28,811 nt of DNA from DAOVDI01 sp965373045 (GCA_965373045.1 CBDVEQ010000009.1:1-28811), one strand, 5' to 3'. Shown: positions 16,070 to 24,539, counted from the first letter of the stretch. Made by a program: numbers and translations. The notes: a model not told the origin generated them from the letters alone.

Positions 16070-16980
16070 AAATAAACCACTATTTTGAGGCGATGCGCTT
16101 GGAAAGATGGCCCAGGAGCATGGCCATATTTATGGGAACATCTGCCTTCTTTTTTCTACACAGGGATTTCCTGTCTTCCGCTTTACCTTTTCAGATGATC
16201 CTGCGCATTTTCAGCTCTTTCCTCCTTACGTGGGGAATATCCACCGCCAATTATATCGTTAACGAGATCGTTGACGCCCCCTATGATGCCCACCATCCTA
16301 CTAAACAGAACCGTCCCCTTCTTACTGGGAAAATCCGGAAGGTGCCATTTATAATAATAGGCCTTACCCTGGCTGTTCTAAGTCTGGCGCTGGCCTATCT
16401 CTGTTTCTCCTTGGCCTTTTTCCTTTCTCTTACCTGTCTGCTGTTCGCTGGATTCATCTATAATATCAGACCAATCAGAACAAAAGATATCCCATTTCTG
16501 GATTCCATTTCAGAATCCGCCAACAATCCAATTCGATTCTTTATCGGATGGTTTGCTTTTGCCCCTCAAGCTCTTTTACCTCCCCTTTCACTACTGATTT
16601 GTTGGTGGGCATTCGGCAACTTTCTGCTTGTGGCTAAAAGGTTATCAGAATTTCGGTTCCTCAAGGAAAAAGCCGGAAATTACAGAACTTCCCTTAAAAA
16701 ATATTCCCAGTTTTCACTCAGTACTGGTATGGTTGTGAGCATTCTTGTTTTTTTCGCCGCCTATTATCATTTTGCAGTTACTTATAAACTCCAGTATTTC
16801 CTCTATATATCGGTTTTTATTGTTTTGTTTTTTGCATTGATCTTCAAGAAGACGATCGTGGAAAAAGAGATCATGGAAGAGCCTGAAAAACTTCTTAAAC
16901 ACACAAACTTTGCCGCCTATACGCTATTCCTTCTGTTCCTCTTCTTTATCGCTTCTATTCTCGATAAGATCGGACAATGA
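16066..16980 (+). CDS. UbiA-family prenyltransferase (DPPR synthase-like)
   Basis: This hydrophobic protein of about 304 residues has some eight transmembrane segments. The first Asp-rich motif of the UbiA family is N-E-I-V-D-A-P-Y-D, followed by AHHPTKQNRPLLTGKI. That H-P-x-K-x-x-R-P pattern is typical of the branch that includes decaprenyl-phosphate phosphoribosyltransferases. A second motif region reads YNIRPIRTKDIPFLDSISES. The enzyme should attach a sugar or aromatic group to a polyprenyl chain. Start choice is uncertain: TTG 16066 overlaps the preceding stop (TTGA) and suggests coupling, while ATG 16093 begins MRLERWPRSMAIF; a TTG at 16000 is unlikely. Confidence 0.8.
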   Translation: MKINHYFEAMRLERWPRSMAIFMGTSAFFFLHRDFLSSALPFQMILRIFSSFLLTWGISTANYIVNEIVDAPYDAHHPTKQNRPLLTGKIRKVPFIIIGLTLAVLSLALAYLCFSLAFFLSLTCLLFAGFIYNIRPIRTKDIPFLDSISESANNPIRFFIGWFAFAPQALLPPLSLLICWWAFGNFLLVAKRLSEFRFLKEKAGNYRTSLKKYSQFSLSTGMVVSILVFFAAYYHFAVTYKLQYFLYISVFIVLFFALIFKKTIVEKEIMEEPEKLLKHTNFAAYTLFLLFLFFIASILDKIGQ

Positions 16981-17028
16981 TATCTTATAGTTCTGAAACT
17001 TATGAGAGGTCATATAAGGATATAAGAA

Positions 17029-17676
17029 ATGAGCATTTTAGAAATCACATTAAAGCTTCTTTTGGCAGTGGCCCTTGGCGGTCTTATCGGGCTTGAACGG
17101 GAATCAAGCCAGAAACCTGCCGGATTTAGAACAAACATCCTGATCTGCATCGGCGCGGCGATGATGATGATCCTGGCAATAACCATCCTTCAAGGGAAGG
17201 AAACAGACGGCAGCGAGCTGACTCGTATCGCCGCTGGTGTTATCACAGGCATTGGTTTTATCGGAGCCGGCACTATCATACAAGCCAGAGGCTCTGTTGT
17301 GGGGCTGACATCAGCTGCAACTCTGTGGACAGTCGCTGTCTTGGGGCTTATAATCGGATACGGCCATTACTTTATTGCCCTTATCTATTCCTGTATCATC
17401 ATCCTTACTTTGATTATTTTTAGAAAGATGGAAGGCCAGTTTATCAGAAGAACCCAGTACCGGTACGAGATAAAAACGCGGCATTCTAAACAGGTCTTAT
17501 CTGAAATAAAAAAAATCGCTCTTCACGAAGGATTGAAATTCCGTGAATTGAGACTAAAAAACGAAGAAGGAATTTCCATTATAACATTTATATTCCATGC
17601 CAGCGAAGAAAAGGACCAGCAATTCTCTCAGACTGTCCTAGGCCTGGAAAATATTACAGAGATAAAAATTGACTGA
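17029..17676 (+). CDS. MgtC/SapB family membrane protein
   Basis: The 215-residue protein has about four transmembrane segments in its first 140 residues with the family hallmarks GGLIGLERESSQKPAGFRTN, RIAAGVITGIGFIGAGTII and GLTSAATLWTVAVLGLIIGYG. A soluble ACT-like C-terminal domain covers about 150-215. MgtC-like proteins affect magnesium and phosphate homeostasis and can bind F-type ATP synthase. The ATG follows AGGATATAAGAA. The coding end overlaps rdgB by 8 bp. Confidence 0.9.
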   Translation: MSILEITLKLLLAVALGGLIGLERESSQKPAGFRTNILICIGAAMMMILAITILQGKETDGSELTRIAAGVITGIGFIGAGTIIQARGSVVGLTSAATLWTVAVLGLIIGYGHYFIALIYSCIIILTLIIFRKMEGQFIRRTQYRYEIKTRHSKQVLSEIKKIALHEGLKFRELRLKNEEGISIITFIFHASEEKDQQFSQTVLGLENITEIKID

Positions 17677-18280
17677 CCGGAAACTTCTTCTTGCAACCAC
17701 CAATCCTGGAAAAACACAGGAAATCCGCCTCCTCCTTCAGGACCTCCCTATAAAGATCTATTCCTTTATTGACACACGGCCAAGAACCGTCTTTCCCGAA
17801 AATGGGAAAACATTCATGGAAAACGCCAGGGGTAAAGGTCTCGCCTACAGCCGGAATTGGGACGACCTTACACTGGCAGAGGATTCTGGACTGGAGATCG
17901 CGTCTCTGGAAGAAGCCCCGGGTGTTTTTTCAGCCCGCTTCGCAGGACCTGAGTCCACAGATGAAGACAATATCGATAAAGTCCTGTCGCTGATGAGGGA
18001 TATCCCAATAGCAGAAAGAAATTCGCGGTTTGTTTCATGCCTGGTGCTGGCCCGAAAGGGAACTGTCATAAAAGAAATATCTTCAGAGGTTCAAGGTTTC
18101 ATCGCCAATGAGAAGATAGGCAGTTTCGGATTTGGTTATGACCCGGTCTTTTACTTCCCTCCATTGGAAAAAACATTTGCCCAACTCACCCCTGAAGAAA
18201 AAAACCGTGTCAGCCACCGCGGAAAAGCCCTGAGATTATTGAGGGATTTTCTGCATGACTTCCTGCAACAAAGAGTCTAA
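17669..18280 (+). CDS. rdgB: dITP/XTP pyrophosphatase (Ham1/RdgB)
   Basis: This house-cleaning enzyme hydrolyses non-canonical purine nucleoside triphosphates (dITP, XTP) to monophosphates. The 203-residue sequence has TTNPGKTQEI at the N-terminus, FMENARGKGL, LAEDSGLEI, GVFSARFAGP, GSFGFGYDPVFYFP and KNRVSHRGKAL. Length is normal. The start is TTG at 17669, inside the end of the MgtC-like gene, and codes for M-T-D-R-K-L-L-L-A-T, matching the usual N-terminus. Confidence 0.95.
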   Translation: MTDRKLLLATTNPGKTQEIRLLLQDLPIKIYSFIDTRPRTVFPENGKTFMENARGKGLAYSRNWDDLTLAEDSGLEIASLEEAPGVFSARFAGPESTDEDNIDKVLSLMRDIPIAERNSRFVSCLVLARKGTVIKEISSEVQGFIANEKIGSFGFGYDPVFYFPPLEKTFAQLTPEEKNRVSHRGKALRLLRDFLHDFLQQRV

Positions 18281-18608
18281 AAATAACCCAGGCCCCCTGG
18301 GCTGTTCACGAATCGAGGAGAGGCCAAAGAAAAACAGTCTATAGGAGTCTACAGAAGTCTATTGAAGTCGTAGAAGTCAAAGAAGGCCAAAGGTGAAAGG
18401 CAGAAAAGTAATTAAAATTGCTTTGGGCCTCTTTTGCATTGGCCTTTGGCCCTTGGCCTCTTATTCTTTCACTTGAATCCTTGACCCCTTGATTCCTCGA
18501 AACCTTTTTTTCATTAGATCGGCTTGCCCGCAGGGTAAAAGATAGAAAGAGAGGATTCAAGGATTCTAGGGTTCGAGTGTTTTTTTATTGTGTCTTGTTG
18601 AAGTAAAT
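18281..18608. repeat. Compound intergenic repeat, copy 3, with AGTC tandem array
   Basis: Just after rdgB lies a perfect hairpin CCCAGG-CCC-CCTGGG (18287-18301) without a T-run. The element start CCTGGGCTGTTCACG (from 18296) follows, then a tandem array of AGTC-headed units at 18336, 18346, 18356, 18366 and 18375 (period 10, last 9). GGCCAAAGG (about 18384) pairs with CCTTTGGCC (about 18442). A C-rich arm (18470-18507), GATCGGCTTGCCCGCAGGG (about 18518-18536) and a G-rich arm (18552-18579) complete it. The arm order is opposite to that of copies 2 and 4. No gene is seen. Confidence 0.65.
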
Positions 18609-18734
18609 GCCTGGACTATTTACGATTCGAGGTTGATGCATCTGCAAGAGGCTGTTCGTGAAGCCGTATTCATATACTGCGAACGGACGGCATCGCAGCA
18701 GATGGGATAAGATCGGCTCGTAAATTGTTCAGGC
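18609..18734 (+). mobile_element. 126-bp MITE-like element with 17-bp terminal inverted repeats
   Basis: The left end GCCTGGACTATTTACGA (18609-18625) and the right end TCGTAAATTGTTCAGGC (18718-18734) are inverted repeats matching at 15 of 17 positions. Inside are CATCTGC (18638-18644) and its complement GCAGATG near 18697, and GTTCG/CGAAC around the GTAT-TCAT-ATAC core, so the whole unit can fold. It has no coding capacity. Its core is shared with copies 1 and 2. Its right end touches the TAG stop of the rmd-like gene. No target-site duplication was found. Confidence 0.65.
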
Positions 18735-19678
18735 TAGAGGGACTGCCGCCAATAGTCAAGAAGATCCGACAAAGTCTGTCTCAGAGAGATCTGCGGCTTC
18801 CATTTGACATCCTGCTTTATCTTCCCATTGTCACCAAAAAGAATAGGAATATCAGCTTTGCGCAATTTTTCTGGATCAACATTCAGATCCGCCTTTTTTG
18901 AAGAGAAGGACAAAAGTAATTGAAGAATATTACGTAAGGCTACTGCTTTTCCGGAACACACATTATAAACTTCGCCCTTTTTTCCCCGTTTTAATAGACC
19001 TGTGTATGCTTTGACCACATCCCTGACATCCAGGAAATCTCTTTCCACATCAATATTGCCGACTTTTAATACAGGCTCTGCCTTTTCCTTTTCGATGTTA
19101 GCAATCTGACGAGCCCAGTCAGAACATACAAAATCCGGGCTCTGTCCAGGCCCTGTATGGGGAAATGAACGCGCTATTACAATATCAAGCTCTTCGATCT
19201 GGGAATAAAACTGACAGAGAGACTCACCGCTGATTTTTGTGTAGGCATAAGGACTCACAGGATGAACCACAGCCTCTTCCTTAAAAGGCCGGCTCATATG
19301 CATATGGATACCGTACACATCTGATGAGCTTATAAACAAGATGCGCGCACTGGGGACAAGCTTTCTTGCGACCTCGAAGAGATGGAAAGTCCCCAGAATA
19401 TTTGTTTCCATGGTTTCTCTTCGGTTCTTCCAGGAGTACCTAACATTGGATACAGCAGCAAGATGAAAGATCCAGTCGGGACGAATTGCCTTGACTGCGG
19501 AGTAAGTCTCTTTTTCATCTGTAATGTCCATGTAGAACAACTCAACCCCCCTCATTTTCTTCACTTTTTCAGAGGTTGCCGGAAAAAAGGCTCCAAAAAT
19601 CTTGTTTTCAGGAGATCGCAGATAATCTATAAGATGAGACCCTACGAATCCAGTGGATCCTGTTATAAATATCTTCAA
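18734..19678 (-). CDS. rmd: NAD-dependent epimerase/dehydratase, GDP-6-deoxy-D-mannose reductase-like
   Basis: The 314-residue protein is an extended short-chain dehydrogenase. It has the nucleotide motif ITGSTGFVGSHLIDYL at the N-terminus, FHLAAVSNV, ISSSDVYG and the catalytic YxxxK in SPYAYTKISGE, followed by RSFPHTGPGQSPDFV and ERDFLDVRDVVKAY. This profile fits the reductase that makes GDP-D-rhamnose from GDP-4-keto-6-deoxymannose. It overlaps the next upstream gene, a GDP-mannose dehydratase-like paralogue, by 4 bp (ATGA), which supports consecutive steps. Its stop TAG directly abuts a MITE-like element. The exact sugar product is inferred, not proven. Confidence 0.8.
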   Translation of the reverse strand: MKIFITGSTGFVGSHLIDYLRSPENKIFGAFFPATSEKVKKMRGVELFYMDITDEKETYSAVKAIRPDWIFHLAAVSNVRYSWKNRRETMETNILGTFHLFEVARKLVPSARILFISSSDVYGIHMHMSRPFKEEAVVHPVSPYAYTKISGESLCQFYSQIEELDIVIARSFPHTGPGQSPDFVCSDWARQIANIEKEKAEPVLKVGNIDVERDFLDVRDVVKAYTGLLKRGKKGEVYNVCSGKAVALRNILQLLLSFSSKKADLNVDPEKLRKADIPILFGDNGKIKQDVKWKPQISLRQTLSDLLDYWRQSL

Positions 19679-20631
19679 ATCCGTTCTCTCCAGTGGTTAA
19701 GCAGGTCTTGAAGTGTTTTCTCCAGTGGGATCTCAGGTTTCCATCCTGTCTGAGACCTGAATTTTGAGCTGTCAGAAAGGAGTATAGCGACATCAGAAGG
19801 ACGAAGTCTTTTTGGATCAACTTCCACTGTAACGGATGCCTTGCTCAGTGATAATAATATATCTAATATTTCTTGCATCCGGTGTGTTTTTCCGGATCCA
19901 ATATTGTAGACATCTCCGGATTCTCCTTTTTCAAGACTCAGCCAATAGGCCTTGACCATGTCACGAACATCTGTAAAGTCTCTCTGTGCCTCCAGGTTTC
20001 CAACATATATGACCGGCTTTCTCACTTCCTTCTCGATCTCAACAATCTGTTTGGCAAAATTCGAACAGATAAAAACATCTCCACGCCTGGGACCCGTGTG
20101 ATTGAATCCACGCGTCCTGACCGTCTCCAAGCCATAGCTTTTAAAATATTGATAGGCCAGGAGATCCTGAGCCACCTTGCTGACAGCATATGGGCTCAAA
20201 GGCCTGAGCGGGTTTAACTCCTTCATAGGAACTTCATCCGGATTGACAAACCCATACTCCTCGCTTGAACCCGCTATCTGAATTCGAGGAGACAATTTCA
20301 GGTTCAGAACCGCCTCAAAAAGATTGATCTGTCCCATGGCATTTATGGCAAACGTCTCTGCCGGGCAGACCCAGGATGTCGGAACAAAACTTTGGGCGGC
20401 AAGGTGAAATATCCAGTGCGGCCTGACTTCCGCCAGACATTTCTGCAAGGAAACAGGATCCTTTAGGTCTGCTTCGATCATAGTGATCTTGTCCTGGATA
20501 TGAACGATGTTATCCATCCGGCTCCGCCAGCGGACAATACCGAATATTTTGTCATCAGGATGGTTTTTAAGGATGTGCTCCGCGAGGTGACTCCCGGCAA
20601 ACCCTGTGATTCCAGTTATTAGTATATTCAT
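19675..20631 (-). CDS. gmd: GDP-mannose 4,6-dehydratase-like protein
   Basis: The 318-residue protein carries ITGITGFAGSHLAEHIL, FHLAAQSFVPTSW, the active-site string AGSSEEYG, YxxxK in SPYAVSKVAQD, TRGFNHTGPRRGDVFICS and QRDFTDVRDMVKAYW. The SSEEYG and NHTGPRRGD patterns are typical of Gmd-type enzymes, which convert GDP-mannose to GDP-4-keto-6-deoxymannose. At 318 residues it is shorter than classic Gmd (about 345-370). It resembles the downstream gene throughout, so the pair may derive from a duplication. It starts 14 bp after rmlB and overlaps the rmd-like gene by 4 bp. Confidence 0.8.
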   Translation of the reverse strand: MNILITGITGFAGSHLAEHILKNHPDDKIFGIVRWRSRMDNIVHIQDKITMIEADLKDPVSLQKCLAEVRPHWIFHLAAQSFVPTSWVCPAETFAINAMGQINLFEAVLNLKLSPRIQIAGSSEEYGFVNPDEVPMKELNPLRPLSPYAVSKVAQDLLAYQYFKSYGLETVRTRGFNHTGPRRGDVFICSNFAKQIVEIEKEVRKPVIYVGNLEAQRDFTDVRDMVKAYWLSLEKGESGDVYNIGSGKTHRMQEILDILLSLSKASVTVEVDPKRLRPSDVAILLSDSSKFRSQTGWKPEIPLEKTLQDLLNHWRERI

Positions 20632-20645
20632 CCGTTAATCTCCTT

Positions 20646-21680
20646 TTATTTCCTGTTTTTATAGTATTCATTGTAAAAATTTTTAAAACTTTTGCTTTTC
20701 CCCTTGATAGCCTTCCACCATTCCGGATGGTCTCGATACCAGGCAACAGTTGCAGAAAGCGCGTCTTCAAATGAATGTTCCGGTTCCCAGCCCAGGGCAT
20801 GGATCTTCCTGCAGTCAAGAGCATAGCGTCTGTCATGGCCTAATCTATCCGGAACAGACTTGATCAAACTCCGAGGTTTTTTTAAAGTCTCCAAGATCCT
20901 GTAAGCAACAGCAATATTTTGCACTTCACAATTGGCTCCAACGTTGTACACCTCCCCTATAGTTCCTTTTCTAATGACAAGTTCAATGGCCCAACAGTGG
21001 TCTTCGACATAAAGCCAGTCACGAACATTTGTTCCCTCGCCATACAAAGGGAGGGCCTGGTCTTCAAGTGCGTTTGTCGTGAATAGAGGGATAATTTTTT
21101 CCGGATATTGGTAAGGGCCGAAATTATTACTCGGCCTCAGGATCAAAATCGGAAGGCCATAAGTCACATTATAAGCATGGGCCAGCCGGTCTGCTCCGGC
21201 TTTACTGGCGGCATAAGGAGATGAAGGATTAATAGGATCGTCTTCCGTGAAAAAACCTTCATCACGGCTGCCATAGACTTCATCCGTGGAAACATGCAGA
21301 AAAAAATCAATATCCACCCTCCGAAGAGCTTCGAAAAGCACAAAGCTTCCATAAACATCGGTCAGAACAAATTCACCAGCATCCAGAATCGAACGATCGA
21401 CATGTGTTTCAGCCGCCAGATGAATGACCCCATTTACCTTGCGAAAGAGTTTTTCCACCAGTTTATTATCACGAATATCCCCATGAATGAACTCATACCG
21501 GGGATCATTCTCTATATCCCTGAGATTTTCAAGATTGCCCGCATAGGTCAATTTATCAAGATTGATGATTTTAATATGAGAAAAACGCTTCAGCATAAAA
21601 TGGATAAGATTACTGCCGATAAACCCGGCACCGCCAGTTATCAATAGTGTTTTCCCGTCCAGTGAGCGCAGGTCAACCAT
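20646..21680 (-). CDS. rmlB: dTDP-glucose 4,6-dehydratase
   Basis: The 344-residue enzyme makes dTDP-4-keto-6-deoxyglucose, the branch point for rhamnose and related sugars. Motifs are ITGGAGFIGSNLIHFML, HLAAETHVDRSI, VSTDEVYG, YxxxK in SPYAASKAGAD, RPSNNFGPYQYPEKIIPLF and RDWLYVEDHC. The start is ATG 21680 with GGAGGAAAG directly upstream; a TTG at 21698 is less likely. It overlaps the end of the RmlC-like gene by 8 bp. RmlA and RmlD are not in the window. Confidence 0.94.
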   Translation of the reverse strand: MVDLRSLDGKTLLITGGAGFIGSNLIHFMLKRFSHIKIINLDKLTYAGNLENLRDIENDPRYEFIHGDIRDNKLVEKLFRKVNGVIHLAAETHVDRSILDAGEFVLTDVYGSFVLFEALRRVDIDFFLHVSTDEVYGSRDEGFFTEDDPINPSSPYAASKAGADRLAHAYNVTYGLPILILRPSNNFGPYQYPEKIIPLFTTNALEDQALPLYGEGTNVRDWLYVEDHCWAIELVIRKGTIGEVYNVGANCEVQNIAVAYRILETLKKPRSLIKSVPDRLGHDRRYALDCRKIHALGWEPEHSFEDALSATVAWYRDHPEWWKAIKGKSKSFKNFYNEYYKNRK

Positions 21681-22128
21681 CTTTCCTCCGCCAATCAAAA
21701 GGTATGTTTATGTCATGGGGATCAAGCCTTTCCTCATCCGGGTTTTTATAATCATAGGCCTCGGTCGGAATATTGATAATGACCGCCTCATCCGGGCTGA
21801 TGCACATCCAACCGTGGTAAACTCCTGCAGGGATGCGTATTAGTTTTGGATCATGGATACCCAGATAAAAATGATCGACCTCTTTGTAAGTGGAAGAATT
21901 CTCTCTCGCATCATAAACGGCCAGCTTGATCATTCCCTGGATACAGCAGATATGATCGGATTGTTTTCTATGCAAATGCCAGGCTTTAATAACGCCCGGG
22001 TATGTCGTCGTGATGTATACCTGGCCAAATTTTTCATAATCCGCATCGTCATGCCTCAAAATTTCCATCAGCCGGCCTCTTTCATCCGGAATAACCTTTA
22101 ACTTTTTAATTTTAATTCCTTCTATCAT
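21673..22128 (-). CDS. RmlC-like dTDP-sugar epimerase (cupin)
   Basis: The 151-residue protein belongs to the dTDP-4-dehydrorhamnose 3,5-epimerase-like cupin family. Recognisable parts are GRLMEILRHDDADYEKFGQV, the conserved GVIKAWHLHRKQSDHI with the catalytic-type His, IPAGVYHGWMCIS and the C-terminal HDINIPFDW. It is shorter than classic RmlC (about 180), as in many RmlC-like epimerases of surface polysaccharide loci. I chose ATG 22128, which follows GAGGGAGGACGC; the frame open to 22275 only runs into lptD. It overlaps rmlB by 8 bp. Confidence 0.85.
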   Translation of the reverse strand: MIEGIKIKKLKVIPDERGRLMEILRHDDADYEKFGQVYITTTYPGVIKAWHLHRKQSDHICCIQGMIKLAVYDARENSSTYKEVDHFYLGIHDPKLIRIPAGVYHGWMCISPDEAVIINIPTEAYDYKNPDEERLDPHDINIPFDWRRKDG

Positions 22129-22159
22129 GCGTCCTCCCTCAGGAAAAAATAAATCTCTC

Positions 22160-24289
22160 TCAAAAACCCAATCCTCCAAAAAAATCTGTTGTCTTCCCGA
22201 TATTTCCCAAAACGAATGAAAATCTGAATTGCAATTCCGGCTTTTCGCGATAAAAGAATATACGTACGTCTGCAATGAAATCCAGGCACTGATAATGGTA
22301 GATAAGAGAAAAAGCAGAGTACAGTATTTCCATTTTCTGGATATTAAAATCTATTTCAGCCAAGGTCTCTAAAGAAAGAGCTGGAATTTTTAGCCCCCCG
22401 GAAACGCCGATCTGGTGACGGTTGTACCAAACACTTTGATACCAGGGATTGATGCTTTTATACCAGCTCACCCGAAGAAATGCCGGGTCAGTATAATTTC
22501 CGAGTTTGGCTGATAGTTTAAGTCGGTTAAAAGTTTTATAATAAGGATTGTAAGAAACGGAAACATTGATTCTGTACCTTCTACCTGGATAAAAACGTAT
22601 GTTTCCGCTCACATCCGAGAATTCAGGAGTCTTTCCATCGAACTCGTAGATCTTCATATAACTTTCTTCCGGCTCCAGAAAGAACGTCTGGGCTACACTA
22701 AAAGAGAAGATCTCCCTGGGCGAATCATCCTGCTTGATAAAAAAACGATTTGTCAAGCCATACTGGATATAGTGGTTGCGATAAAAATACCCGATAGAAA
22801 TAAAACGATCCGGTTCCTTTACAGGAGTGTCATACCGGTAGGAAAAATACGGTTCGATAATATGTTTGAGTTTTGCTTCCCCGTCTGCTCCGTGAAAGAT
22901 CTTTGAAAAAACCGGTCCGGTGAATAAAAAATTGACAGAATAGATCTTGCTCAACAATGGCTCATCCACAACTACCGTACTGCTCGGCGCATAACTTTGG
23001 AAATAATATGTCATGTTTGCAGTCAGGGTGGATGTTAACGTCATCCATGGGATAGAATTAAAGGGTACTGTAAGGCTTGGTACAAAAGTCAAACTCTGTG
23101 ATTGTTTCTGAGTACCTGCTTCATAATTCGCTTCCCAACCATACTCCCATCGTTGGAAAACTGAAGAAAAAGAGAAATAGACGGGTGAAAATAACTTGAT
23201 CTTGGATGAACTGAACCGCAACTCAGGTACGCTTTTCCTGATGATGGAATTATTCCTTTCGATATAGTGGGTTTCGAACCTGGACACCCGGGCACTCAAA
23301 TTGAAATAGCTCCATGATTTCGACAGATAGACCTGAGACCTGCGATGGGAGATAAGGGCTTGTTGATAATTGTTGTCAAATTCCCTTAAGAAATCATATG
23401 AACTCTGCAAATCCACATCTGCAACCAGCTTAAAGCCGAATGGGAGCATCTGATGGTGATTGAAACGGATGATATATGCACTGTCCGGGTCGGACCTTTC
23501 CGGATCTTCTTTAAAATTGAAATAATAAAATTTTAACTGACCACCTGTACCTTTATGAAATAAATAGCGATATTCCAGCCCGCCTCCGATCCCCCTGGCT
23601 GAATAGAGATCAAAATTAATTGTCGCATCCATATTTCTTTTGATAGCCAAGTATAAACTTTGAGAGTAAAACATTCCTTTCGGGCCAGAAAACCCAAACT
23701 GCGGCGTGAGCAGACCGGTGCTGCGATCCTCTCCAATAGGATATTTTAAATAAGGCAGATAAAAAATAGGAATCTTCTTTATCGAAAATACCGCATTCCA
23801 CATTTCAAAGTAATCGTCTTTTTTAAAATTCGCCTTAGAGCAGGAAAATTTCCATCTGGGGACAGGTTGAGTACAGGATGTTAATGTTGCTTTTATCAGC
23901 CCGTATTCTTTCCTACTCTTGACTTTAACTTTTTCCGCTTCATAAAAAACCGACGGTTGGACCATACCCCGAACTTTTTTCAGCGTACCTTCCCAGGCAT
24001 CCATATTAAAACGAATAGATTCCATGCTGATAACTTCATTGGGGAGCCGGATGGTTACAGATCCTTCAGCTAGAATTTCTTTTGTTTCGGTATTCAAAAA
24101 TATACGATCGGCCAGGATCACGATATCTTTATAACGGACATGGACAAGACCCTCTGCTATGACTCTTTCTTTTGTCCGTTCCTGGTGCTGGGCAACAACT
24201 AATATTTCCTGGGCGACCAGAGCGGATACTGACGTCCATAAGGCAAATAACAGCACAAACAGACTGCGCCGAATTAGACGTCTTTTCAT
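22160..24289 (-). CDS. lptD: LPS assembly outer-membrane protein LptD
   Basis: LptD forms the outer-membrane barrel that inserts lipopolysaccharide into the outer leaflet. The 709-residue precursor has a signal peptide (1 to about 27; hydrophobic FVLLFALWTSVSALVA, cleavage near A-Q). An OstA/LptA-like jellyroll follows at about 28-150 (VIAEGLVHVRYKDIVILADR, EILAEGSVTI). The barrel domain opens with the family hallmark WNAVFSIKKIPIFYLPYLKYPIGEDRSTGLLTPQFG and ends in Phe, the usual barrel signal. The pair TSC...FSC (about 12 residues apart) marks the junction. E. coli LptD is longer (784). It heads an operon of sugar-nucleotide genes, 31 bp before the RmlC-like gene. Confidence 0.92.
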   Translation of the reverse strand: MKRRLIRRSLFVLLFALWTSVSALVAQEILVVAQHQERTKERVIAEGLVHVRYKDIVILADRIFLNTETKEILAEGSVTIRLPNEVISMESIRFNMDAWEGTLKKVRGMVQPSVFYEAEKVKVKSRKEYGLIKATLTSCTQPVPRWKFSCSKANFKKDDYFEMWNAVFSIKKIPIFYLPYLKYPIGEDRSTGLLTPQFGFSGPKGMFYSQSLYLAIKRNMDATINFDLYSARGIGGGLEYRYLFHKGTGGQLKFYYFNFKEDPERSDPDSAYIIRFNHHQMLPFGFKLVADVDLQSSYDFLREFDNNYQQALISHRRSQVYLSKSWSYFNLSARVSRFETHYIERNNSIIRKSVPELRFSSSKIKLFSPVYFSFSSVFQRWEYGWEANYEAGTQKQSQSLTFVPSLTVPFNSIPWMTLTSTLTANMTYYFQSYAPSSTVVVDEPLLSKIYSVNFLFTGPVFSKIFHGADGEAKLKHIIEPYFSYRYDTPVKEPDRFISIGYFYRNHYIQYGLTNRFFIKQDDSPREIFSFSVAQTFFLEPEESYMKIYEFDGKTPEFSDVSGNIRFYPGRRYRINVSVSYNPYYKTFNRLKLSAKLGNYTDPAFLRVSWYKSINPWYQSVWYNRHQIGVSGGLKIPALSLETLAEIDFNIQKMEILYSAFSLIYHYQCLDFIADVRIFFYREKPELQFRFSFVLGNIGKTTDFFGGLGF

Positions 24290-24308
24290 AAAAAAAATGT
24301 AACATAAC

Positions 24309-24529
24309 CCTGTTTGATAATCAACTTACTTAATCCTGAATAACATTCTGCAAGACTGGAAATGTAGACGATCAGCCCGGCCTTCTTTTTTGAAATGTTG
24401 AAGAGGATGATATAAGATGTAACAAACGCCCTCCGAAGCGTCCGGCACTATCTGCTGGGAGGAGAGTCTTGACATTTCACTCTTTCTGACCATAATAGTT
24501 TTACCTCTCAAGGTTGATTATCAAACCTG
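24309..24529. repeat. Divergent promoter gap bounded by a 14-bp inverted repeat
   Basis: GTTTGATAATCAAC (24313-24326) near lptD and GTTGATTATCAAAC (24513-24526) near the atp genes are exact reverse complements, about 200 bp apart. CCTG lies outside at both ends. TTGAT-T-ATCAA within each copy is itself a palindrome. The segment could be an operator pair or a small element; see findings. No credible gene lies inside. Confidence 0.55.
24469..24496 (+). promoter_or_regulatory. Sigma-70 promoter candidate of the F0 gene cluster
   Basis: TTGACA (24469-24474, perfect) and CATAAT (24491-24496) are 16 bases apart. A start near 24503 would give a leader of about 37 bases to ATG 24540, and the palindrome at 24513-24526 would lie just downstream of it. 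Confidence 0.5.
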
Positions 24530-24539
24530 GATCAAGACG

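Noticed and set aside
18287..18301. CCCAGG-CCC-CCTGGG hairpin as an intrinsic terminator of rdgB
   Set aside because: A perfect stem, but no T-run follows, and it overlaps the start of the repeat element; termination cannot be claimed.
21673..22275. 200-codon version of the RmlC-like gene
   Set aside because: The extra 49 codons overlap the end of lptD and match nothing in RmlC; ATG 22128 has a strong GGGAGGA site.
24326..24511. 61-codon reverse-strand frame between lptD and the atp genes
   Set aside because: No ribosome binding site, no family resemblance, and it lies inside the segment bounded by inverted repeats with a promoter-like sequence on the other strand.
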